This document shows positions 1-5,111 of a stretch of 5,111 bases of DNA, piece after piece. The DNA comes from Tannerella sp. (GTDB lineage Bacteria; Bacteroidota; Bacteroidia; Bacteroidales; Tannerellaceae): assembly GCA_031289515.1 (NCBI GenBank), contig JAITPH010000159.1, positions 1-5,111 on the forward strand, given 5' to 3'. The notes under the pieces are model-generated. The model did not search any database. It saw only the letters and a list, made by a program, of their open reading frames with translations, and was not told the DNA's origin. A program made the position numbers and the translations under genes. Within the stretch, counting starts at the first letter, position 1. Each line of letters opens with the position of its first letter.

Positions 1-534
1 TATGTCGAACTTGGCATCCGCATCTATCTTGCAGAGCCGAAGGATTCGGTCATCGACTATTGGAGGAAAACGAACGGGACAGGCGCTCCCATAACCGAAC
101 ATGTCAACTATTATCCGTCGACAAACGGCATAACGGCTGATAAAACCACCTATCCACATTCGGAATACGAGGTCATCCATTACAAGATGAACGGCTCGTC
201 GCACAGCTACTTTTTCCGGAAAGAAAACGGCGACTGCATGGATTACGTCGAGGAAATGGGCAAATTCATAGCCACACATTCGATTGACCACGCCGGCGGA
301 TCGGAAACGATTGCCGGACAAAAAAGTCTGATATACCCAAATCCGGCAGACGACGTCGTCTATCTCGGATGCACACGCGGCAACGTGTCGGTCTATGACT
401 TGGCGGGCAGACTTGTTTCGGATACGAAGTTCGATTCCGGACGTTTGGACGTATCCGCCTTGAAACAAGGCGTTTATATCCTCAACATCCGGTCTGCCGA
501 CAAGAAATATACCGCCAAACTAATAAAAAAATAA
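1..534 (+). CDS. Secreted esterase/hydrolase-like protein with T9SS sorting domain (C-terminal part)
   Basis: The reading frame is open from the first base of the window to TAA at 532-534, giving 177 residues of a protein whose N-terminus lies to the left. Residues 1 to about 93 resemble the last part of an alpha/beta-hydrolase of the PHB-depolymerase/feruloyl-esterase type: a segment VIDYW near 17-21, then GSSHSYFF (65-72), where His68 fits the catalytic-triad histidine, then a closing helix (VEEMGKFIATH). A linker (about 94-108) leads to a type IX secretion type A sorting domain: IYPNP (111-115), VYDLAGRLV (131-139), the LDVSALKQGVYIL strand pair (149-161) and a basic end, KLIKK. In this family the domain directs export across the outer membrane and is removed or used for surface anchoring. 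The sorting domain is secure; the hydrolase assignment is an inference from a short stretch, and the nucleophile would lie outside the window. An internal ATG at 187 is not the start, because similarity and the open frame continue upstream of it. Confidence 0.85.
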   Translation, partial: YVELGIRIYLAEPKDSVIDYWRKTNGTGAPITEHVNYYPSTNGITADKTTYPHSEYEVIHYKMNGSSHSYFFRKENGDCMDYVEEMGKFIATHSIDHAGGSETIAGQKSLIYPNPADDVVYLGCTRGNVSVYDLAGRLVSDTKFDSGRLDVSALKQGVYILNIRSADKKYTAKLIKK

Positions 535-539
535 CCGTA

Positions 540-1631
540 CTAAAGCCACGATTTCATAAAGCCGTCCATTTCGCCGGCATGTTGTTCGAGGCTTTGCAGC
601 AGTTTGAACTGTGCTTTTGTACGTTGCAGATTATGTTCCGGATGATGAATCTTGTAATATGTATCGCCGTTGATGTAATCCGTCAGGAATCTAACCGTTT
701 GCATGTACGTAAGCAGTCGTCCTCCGTAAGGCAAAAGGCTTATTTCCAAAGGCGTCAGGAACGATTTCGCCGTTTCCATGTATCCGCTCGCGTAAGCCTT
801 GAAGATTTCCATATTCACATTGACGTTATCGAGGTTGGCGTCGTCTTCCGCGCCGGTATTTGCGCCTGTGCGGATGAAATCGCCGATGTCCGAAAGCACG
901 AATCCCGGCATGACGGTATCGAGGTCAATGACGCACAAAACCTTGCCGCTCTTATTGTCGAAAAGGATGTTGTTAACCTTCGTGTCGCAGTGATTGATAC
1001 GTTTTTTGAGTTTGCCTTCGCGGTAGAGCGCCTCCTGAATGCACATGCCGTCGGCGCGCTTCTCTATTTCGGAAACAATATCTTTCACGCTGTCGAGCCG
1101 TCCGGCGGGGTTGGCGCTGACGGCGTCGCGAAACTGTTGCAGACGGAACTCCATGTTGTGAAAGTTTGGAATAGTTTCGCCAAGCGTACCTTCGGGAATA
1201 TCTGAAAGCATCGATTGGAAATCGCCGAAAGCCTTGCCTGCTTCATACGAAAGCTCGGCATTGATTTCCTCAAGACTTTTGCTGTCGGGAATAAGCAGAC
1301 ATACGCGCCAGTAGTTTTCGCCGTCGTGGTAATACAGTTTGCCGTCGTCGGCAGGCAGGAACGACAGCGATCTGCGGTCTAAATCCGTCTCGTTGCGTTC
1401 CGACAGCTTTTTGCGAATGTGCGACGTCACTACGCGAATATTGTTCTGCAACATATCTACATTAGTAAATATCTTGTGATTAATGCGTTGCAGAATATAC
1501 TTGTCTTTCCCCGACGAGGTCGTCACCTTCAGGGTGTCATTGATATGACCGTTGCCGAAAGGAGTTGCTTCGGCGGCGCTTTCTTCCAAATTGAAATGCG
1601 ATAAAATGTCTAAATAATCACTGTTTGTCAT
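540..1631 (-). CDS. Phosphotransferase-family kinase, probably sugar 1-kinase (NahK-like)
   Basis: This 363-residue protein has the aminoglycoside phosphotransferase/choline kinase fold. Visible motifs are a glycine-rich nucleotide loop FGNGHIND (25-32), a strand with a candidate ATP-contacting lysine (KYILQRI, 44-50), the catalytic-loop motif HCDTKVNN (214-221) with Asp216 as predicted base and Asn221 as a metal ligand, and VIDLDTVMPG (234-243) supplying the metal-binding aspartate of the DFG-equivalent site. The length and the HxDxxxxN and IDxDT pattern fit the N-acetylhexosamine 1-kinase (NahK) group, which phosphorylates GlcNAc/GalNAc at C1; Bacteroidota relatives are often just named phosphotransferase, or mislabelled as mucin desulfatase. 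The substrate is not provable from sequence. The ATG lies 4 bp after the panD stop, with only A-rich sequence upstream and no Shine-Dalgarno, so it is probably read from the panC-panD transcript. It ends in TAG, 5 bp from the convergent neighbour. No signal peptide, so cytoplasmic. Confidence 0.85.
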   Translation of the reverse strand: MTNSDYLDILSHFNLEESAAEATPFGNGHINDTLKVTTSSGKDKYILQRINHKIFTNVDMLQNNIRVVTSHIRKKLSERNETDLDRRSLSFLPADDGKLYYHDGENYWRVCLLIPDSKSLEEINAELSYEAGKAFGDFQSMLSDIPEGTLGETIPNFHNMEFRLQQFRDAVSANPAGRLDSVKDIVSEIEKRADGMCIQEALYREGKLKKRINHCDTKVNNILFDNKSGKVLCVIDLDTVMPGFVLSDIGDFIRTGANTGAEDDANLDNVNVNMEIFKAYASGYMETAKSFLTPLEISLLPYGGRLLTYMQTVRFLTDYINGDTYYKIHHPEHNLQRTKAQFKLLQSLEQHAGEMDGFMKSWL

Positions 1632-1635
1632 GGCT

Positions 1636-1998
1636 TTATGTTTTTTCTGTTGTTATTCTGTTTGTAGTTGTGTCGGGAAAGACAATCGCGGGTTTGAAGC
1701 GTTTCGCCTCTTCAAAGTCCATTTGGGCATAGGAAACGACGAGAACGACGTCGCCGGGCTGCACTTTGCGCGCAGCTGCTCCGTTGAGGCAAATCACGCC
1801 CGAACTGCGTTCGCCTTTTATGACATACGTCTCGAAACGCTCTCCATTGTTGTTGTTCAGAACGTAAACCTTCTCATATTCAATGAGATTGGCAGCGTCC
1901 ATGAGGTCTTGATCGATAGTTATGCTACCGATATAATTAAGATTGGCTTCCGTCACCGTTACACGGTGAATTTTTGATTTCAAAACTTCAATAATCAT
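1636..1998 (-). CDS. panD: Aspartate 1-decarboxylase (PanD), pyruvoyl-dependent
   Basis: The 120-residue product matches PanD over its whole length (the family is typically about 115-130 residues). PanD decarboxylates L-aspartate to beta-alanine, one of the two precursors of pantothenate, in the cytoplasm. The proenzyme self-cleaves at Gly24-Ser25, seen here in NYIGSITID (21-29), turning Ser25 into the catalytic pyruvoyl group. Other hallmark residues are in place: Lys9 and His11 in SKIHRV, Arg54, Thr57 and Tyr58 in ERFETYVI, and the NGAAA loop (72-76). The protein therefore looks active, giving a 24-residue beta chain and a 96-residue alpha chain. Being the self-processing type, it may need the PanZ/PanM factor only in enterobacteria; none is visible here. 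The start lies 7 bp after the panC stop and the stop is 4 bp before the kinase start, consistent with one transcript. Confidence 0.97.
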   Translation of the reverse strand: MIIEVLKSKIHRVTVTEANLNYIGSITIDQDLMDAANLIEYEKVYVLNNNNGERFETYVIKGERSSGVICLNGAAARKVQPGDVVLVVSYAQMDFEEAKRFKPAIVFPDTTTNRITTEKT

Positions 1999-2005
1999 CT
2001 TAGTA

Positions 2006-2845
2006 TTAATATTTTATATTATCAATAAGTCTTACTTCTCCGCAATAAGCGGCTATACATCCGACAGGCGTTCCGGATTCGCTCCAGTCGCCGATGTGCC
2101 GCAATGTGTCGCCATCTACTATTTCAAAGTACTCGACGCGCATCTGAGGCAGTTCATTAAGCGTATTTACAACCGCTTTTTCGACCTCTTCCACGCTTTT
2201 CGACGGCGCAAAGTTAAGACTTTCTTTTAAAACGCGAGCAATTGCGGGCGCAATTTGACGCTGTTCGGGTGTGAGGCGCGTATTTCGGCTACTCATGGCG
2301 AGACCGTCGGCCTCGCGGACGATAGGGCAGGCGACGATATTTACAGCAATGTGCAGTTGCCTCGCCATCTCGCGTATGACGGCTATCTGCTGAAAATCTT
2401 TTTCGCCGAAATAGGCGTTATCCGGCTTAACGGCGTCGAACAGCTTGCTTACAATCTGCGCTACGCCGTTGAAGTGACCCGGCCGGCGCGCGCCTTCCAT
2501 CACTTCGGCAACTGCTCCGAGAGCGAAAACGCGAGTGTCCGGCTCAGGGTACATTTCTGTTTCGGACGGAGCAAAAACGTAGTCGCATCCCACGGATTCG
2601 AGCATCGCGCAGTCTTTTTCGGGAGTTCGGGGATACGTCCCAAGGTCGTTCTTGTCGTTAAACTGCGTAGGATTGACGAAAAGACTGACTACCGAGACGT
2701 CGTTTTCATTCTTCGAGCGACTTGCCAGACTGAGATGTCCGTCGTGCAAGGCTCCCATTGTCGGAACGAATCCGACGGTTTTAGCGTCCTTTCGTTCGTC
2801 GGCAAGAAGTTTCTGCAACTCATGTATCTTATTTATAACTTTCAT
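2006..2845 (-). CDS. panC: Pantothenate synthetase (pantoate--beta-alanine ligase, PanC)
   Basis: The 279-residue protein is full length for PanC (E. coli about 283). It condenses pantoate with beta-alanine, using ATP through a pantoyl-adenylate, to give pantothenate in the cytoplasm. Signature motifs run in order: PTMGALHDGH (28-37), the HIGH-type nucleotide-binding motif with His34 and His37; FVNPTQF (56-62), including pantoate-binding Gln61; MEGARRPGHF (116-125); FGEKDFQQ (146-153); and MSSRN (184-188), the KMSKS-like loop. The C-terminal dimerisation domain is complete to TAA. It is the first gene of the panC-panD-kinase operon and directly supplied by its neighbour PanD. PanB and PanE, which make pantoate, are not in the window. 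The ATG at 2845 starts the conserved MKVINKIHEL segment; no Shine-Dalgarno is seen before it, as is common in Bacteroidota. Confidence 0.98.
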   Translation of the reverse strand: MKVINKIHELQKLLADERKDAKTVGFVPTMGALHDGHLSLASRSKNENDVSVVSLFVNPTQFNDKNDLGTYPRTPEKDCAMLESVGCDYVFAPSETEMYPEPDTRVFALGAVAEVMEGARRPGHFNGVAQIVSKLFDAVKPDNAYFGEKDFQQIAVIREMARQLHIAVNIVACPIVREADGLAMSSRNTRLTPEQRQIAPAIARVLKESLNFAPSKSVEEVEKAVVNTLNELPQMRVEYFEIVDGDTLRHIGDWSESGTPVGCIAAYCGEVRLIDNIKY

Positions 2846-2886
2846 TTGGTATAGTATTATTTGACTTCAAATCGACTGCAAAGCAA

Positions 2887-2972
2887 CAAAATAAAATGAA
2901 TATACAAGAATTTTTCGGCGATAAAATCGTGCTGATTTTAGCCGTCTTGAAAATTCATTGCGATTTTATTTG
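2887..2972. repeat. Nested imperfect inverted repeat in the divergent promoter region
   Basis: The outer arms are 2887-2901 (CAAAATAAAATGAAT) and 2953-2972 (ATTCATT, a 4-base insertion GCGA, then TTTTATTTG). They are reverse complements apart from the insertion and one extra A. Inside lies a second dyad: CGGC (2916-2919) and TAAAATC (2922-2928) pair with GATTTTA (2934-2940) and GCCG (2941-2944), giving 11 base pairs with a 2-base bulge and a 5-base loop. Both dyads centre near 2928-2931. No T-run follows the inner stem on either strand, so it does not look like a terminator. The right outer arm ends on the TTTG proposed as the -33 box of the plus-strand promoter, so a regulator-binding role is possible, but that is inference. 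Confidence 0.55.
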
Positions 2973-3002
2973 CTTATTATACCGATTTTTTTAGTATCTT
3001 TG
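2969..3002 (+). promoter_or_regulatory. Bacteroidota-type promoter for the GlgA-like/DUF4270 operon
   Basis: TATCTTTG at 2995-3002 is an exact match to the Bacteroidota -7 consensus TAnnTTTG, and TTTG at 2969-2972 fits the -33 element, with a 22-base spacer inside the range usually quoted. Transcription would then begin a few bases after 3002, leaving an AT-rich leader of about 20 bases before ATG 3026. This also excludes the in-frame GTG at 3002 as the start, because its first base is part of the promoter. No equally good match was found for panC on the opposite strand. Confidence 0.75.
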
Positions 3003-3025
3003 TGCCGATTTTTAAACAATACGGA

Positions 3026-3856
3026 ATGGATACGAAGCGAATTTTATATATAACTCAGGAGATAACCCCCTACTTACCGGAGTCCGAATCTTCCAAGATA
3101 TGCAGATACCTGCCGCAGGGGATACAGGATCTTGGCAGAGAAACAAGGACATTTATGCCCAGATACGGGGCTATCAACGAGAGGCGTAATCAGTTGCATG
3201 AAGTGATTCGATTATCCGGAATGAATCTCATAATCGACGATACCGATCACCCGCTGATTATCAAGGTTGCTTCTATTCAGGCTGCGCGTATGCAGGTATA
3301 TTTTATTGATAATGAGGACTTCTTTGATGTTAAGGCGACAGATAGCGACGGCAGCGAAGAGGACTTGGAAGACAACGGCGAGCGCGCCATATTTTATGTG
3401 CGCGGAGTGCTCGAGACGGTCAAGAAACTGCGCTGGATACCCGACTTGGTACATTGCCACGGTTGGCTGTCGGTACTCACGCCGGTTTATCTGAAACGCA
3501 AGTATGCCGACGATCCGGGCCTGTCGAACGCAAAGGTCGTTTATTCGATTTATGAAGACACTTTGAACAGTTCGTTCAGCAAGGGAATTGTGGTCAAGAT
3601 TAAGCAAGACGGCATGAGCGACAGGGACTTGTCGCTTTTGAAGACCGCAACCGACTATGAAACGCTGACCTGCCTCGCAATACAGTACTCCGACGGTATT
3701 ATTCAGGGCAGTTCGAACATAAGCGAACGGATTCTGGACTTCATAGACAAGAAGAAGAAGCCGTTTTTGCCGTACCAGCCGGAAGATACGTACATAGATA
3801 AATATAACGAGTTTTATGACATGATGCTAAATAATAAATCAAAATCAGGAAAATGA
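3026..3856 (+). CDS. Short glycogen/starch synthase-like protein (GT5 N-terminal domain only)
   Basis: From ATG 3026 the product has 276 residues. It aligns with the N-terminal Rossmann domain of GlgA-type starch/glycogen synthases (GT5): KRILYITQEITPYLP (4-18) corresponds to the GlgA start, VHCHGW (142-147) to its VHAHDW, VVYSIYED (171-178) to the TVHN strand, and the segment at about 195-235 (LLKTATDYETLTCLAIQYSDGIIQGSSNISERI) to the FLKAG...AD.I..VSPTYA.EI region. The whole C-terminal GT-B domain is absent (normal GlgA is about 475-500 residues). Key N-terminal features are also lost: the KTGG loop that binds ADP-glucose is replaced by PESE (18-21), and the His-Asn of TVHN by Tyr-Glu. The C-terminus is Lys-rich and open. 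Bacteroidota genomes commonly carry such proteins annotated as glycogen synthase. I infer a non-catalytic or altered role, possibly sugar-nucleotide or glucan sensing. The TGA stop overlaps the next gene's ATG, so the two are probably translationally coupled. A GTG at 3002 is in frame but lies in the promoter. Confidence 0.88.
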   Translation: MDTKRILYITQEITPYLPESESSKICRYLPQGIQDLGRETRTFMPRYGAINERRNQLHEVIRLSGMNLIIDDTDHPLIIKVASIQAARMQVYFIDNEDFFDVKATDSDGSEEDLEDNGERAIFYVRGVLETVKKLRWIPDLVHCHGWLSVLTPVYLKRKYADDPGLSNAKVVYSIYEDTLNSSFSKGIVVKIKQDGMSDRDLSLLKTATDYETLTCLAIQYSDGIIQGSSNISERILDFIDKKKKPFLPYQPEDTYIDKYNEFYDMMLNNKSKSGK

Positions 3857-5111
3857 AGAGAAATTTTTATATAGTTACTGCACTTAGTTGCATGATTACG
3901 GGACTTTTTTTAAGCTCGTGCAATGATACTCTGACCATGGTTGGTACGACTGTGCAACCTCCGGAGGATTTGATAACCGTTTATTCGGACACGTTTCAGA
4001 TGAAGGCTTCGACGATAAGGCTCGATTCGGTCTATGCCAAGTCTACCAATTGCTTGTTAGGCGAGATGTACGACCCTGTCTACGGAACTGTAAAAGCCGA
4101 TTTTATTTGCCAGTTCTATTGCGAAGAAGGGTTCAAATTTCCCCGCACTCCTTACGGAGGCAGAATAGATTCGGTCGAATTGCTTGTTTTTTACGAGTAT
4201 GCTTCGTGTTTCGGCGATACATTGACGCCGATGCAGGTAACGGTTTATCCGATAGACAAGCCTCTGAAGAAGAATTTTTATACAAACGATAATCCGGAGA
4301 GCTACAGCGACATGAATCATCCTCTGGGCGCTACTTCGTATACGGTTCGTGACTTGAGCGTTTCCGATTCGATTCGCAATCTGGATAGCTATACTCCGTT
4401 TATAAGAGTGAAAATGCCGGTTGCCCTTGGGCAGAAAATATATGACGAAACGGTGAACAATCCTTCGTCATTCGATACGCAAAGCTCTTTCAACGAGTTC
4501 TTTCCGGGCGTGTATATCACTACGACGTTCGGAAGCGGAAGTATCATAATGTCGCAGGGCGAGAACGTTTCGATGCGCATGTTCTATAATTATGCGGAGA
4601 CAGATTCGGAAGGTCAGGATTCGTTAGTCCTTGCCGCCCAGTGGTTTACCGTCTCGAAAGAAGTTACTCAGATTAACCGTTTCAGTAACAGTTTGTTGGA
4701 CGACCTTCTCGTCGAAAACGCTACTCATACATATATAAAAGCTCCGTCGGGCGTCTGCACAAGATTAGTCCTGCCCACGAAGGAAATATCCCAGAATGTT
4801 GATATTCAAGACCGTTTCATCAATAATTTTACTCTTAACCTGAAATATCTTCCCGAAGAGGAGAGGTCGTTTGCTTACACGCCGCCGGTACATCTGTTGT
4901 TGTTGCCGGAAGATTCGGTGAAGGCTTTCTTTGAAGGCGGTAAAATAGAAGACAGCCGGACGTCGTTCCTGTCGTTTGACGGATCGAGTTCAAGTACGAG
5001 TTCGCTGGGTTACAGTTCATCCGGTCGCACGTATTACTTCGGCAACATAAGCACGCTGCTCAAGACGCACATTAACAATTCGCCCGATAAGGACTTGAGT
5101 TTGCTTGTGAT
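3853..5111 (+). CDS. DUF4270 family lipoprotein (N-terminal part, runs off the right end)
   Basis: The frame opens at ATG 3853, overlapping the previous stop as ATGA, and stays open for 419 codons to the window edge, so the C-terminus is missing. Residues 1-23 form a lipoprotein signal: a basic start (MKRN), a hydrophobic core (FYIVTALSCMITGLFL) and the lipobox LSSC (20-23), with Cys23 as the lipidated residue; Asn and Asp follow it. The mature part resembles the DUF4270 family of Bacteroidota: TVYSDTF (43-49), LDSVYAKST (57-65), LLGEMYDPVYGTVKADF (68-84), IDSVELLVFY (105-114), a long NNPSSF...FNEFFPGVYITTTFGSGS stretch (202-230) and a Ser-rich loop (377-391). It is rich in predicted beta strands. 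It is expected at the outer membrane; its function is unknown. An SD-like AGGA lies at 3847-3850, only 2 bases from the start, inside the upstream gene. Co-expression with the GlgA-like gene suggests a joint role. Confidence 0.92.
   Translation, partial: MKRNFYIVTALSCMITGLFLSSCNDTLTMVGTTVQPPEDLITVYSDTFQMKASTIRLDSVYAKSTNCLLGEMYDPVYGTVKADFICQFYCEEGFKFPRTPYGGRIDSVELLVFYEYASCFGDTLTPMQVTVYPIDKPLKKNFYTNDNPESYSDMNHPLGATSYTVRDLSVSDSIRNLDSYTPFIRVKMPVALGQKIYDETVNNPSSFDTQSSFNEFFPGVYITTTFGSGSIIMSQGENVSMRMFYNYAETDSEGQDSLVLAAQWFTVSKEVTQINRFSNSLLDDLLVENATHTYIKAPSGVCTRLVLPTKEISQNVDIQDRFINNFTLNLKYLPEEERSFAYTPPVHLLLLPEDSVKAFFEGGKIEDSRTSFLSFDGSSSSTSSLGYSSSGRTYYFGNISTLLKTHINNSPDKDLSLLV

Noticed and set aside
520..580. 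Possible terminator between the convergent genes
   Set aside because: A T-rich run (opposite strand of 521-533) follows the kinase stop, but the only stem before it is about 4 bp with a loose loop. The gap is 5 bp, so any terminator would lie within coding sequence, and I cannot support one.
579..1205. 208-codon plus-strand open frame opposite the kinase gene
   Set aside because: It lies wholly antisense to a well-supported kinase, has no recognisable domain and no promoter or ribosome-site signal. The opposite frame carries the conserved motifs.
2255..2854. 199-codon plus-strand open frame opposite panC
   Set aside because: PanC motifs on the minus strand account for this region. The predicted plus-strand protein looks like a codon-bias shadow.
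2868..2908. Minus-strand promoter for panC (TTGCTTTG at 2886-2879 or TCGATTTG at 2875-2868)
   Set aside because: Both differ from TAnnTTTG in the TA positions, and neither has a convincing -33 TTTG at proper distance. A panC promoter must exist nearby but cannot be placed.
2916..2944. Inner hairpin considered as a rho-independent terminator
   Set aside because: No T-run follows the stem on either strand, and it sits between two divergent genes where no transcript should end.
3212..3607. 131-codon minus-strand open frame inside the GlgA-like gene
   Set aside because: It is antisense to a gene with clear family similarity and a good promoter, and shows no motif of its own.
4981..5026. Serine-rich codon run considered as a simple repeat or phase-variable tract
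   Set aside because: The bases are not a regular tandem repeat and the frame continues. It is more likely a flexible loop in the lipoprotein.

Overview
The window looks like Bacteroidota chromosome, most likely Bacteroidales. Four things point there: a type IX secretion C-terminal sorting domain on the first gene, a DUF4270-type lipoprotein at the end, a TAnnTTTG-type promoter (TATCTTTG) in the central intergenic region, and no strong Shine-Dalgarno sequences ahead of most starts. A T9SS cargo protein argues mildly against Bacteroides itself, where the system is usually absent. The species cannot be named from this sequence.

Layout, left to right. Positions 1-534 (+) hold the C-terminal part of an exported protein: the end of what looks like an alpha/beta-hydrolase (esterase) domain followed by a T9SS type A sorting domain. 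It converges, with a 5-bp gap, on a tight three-gene minus-strand operon read from right to left: panC (2845-2006), panD (1998-1636) and a kinase of the aminoglycoside phosphotransferase/N-acetylhexosamine 1-kinase type (1631-540). The gaps inside this operon are 7 and 4 bp. A 180-bp AT-rich divergent promoter region (2846-3025) with nested dyad symmetry separates it from a plus-strand operon. That operon has a short GlgA-like protein (3026-3856) whose stop overlaps the start of a DUF4270 lipoprotein gene (3853 to beyond the right end).

Functionally, PanD makes beta-alanine from aspartate and PanC joins it to pantoate, so the minus operon supplies pantothenate for coenzyme A. The third gene is a small-molecule kinase, probably for a sugar, and its link to the pathway is unclear. 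The plus operon pairs a cytoplasmic protein related to the N-terminal half of starch/glycogen synthase, but lacking the ADP-glucose-binding KxGG motif, with an envelope lipoprotein of unknown function. This pair is the least understood part of the window. No RNA genes, CRISPR arrays, insertion sequences or attachment sites were seen, and no stretch over 300 bases lacks a gene.
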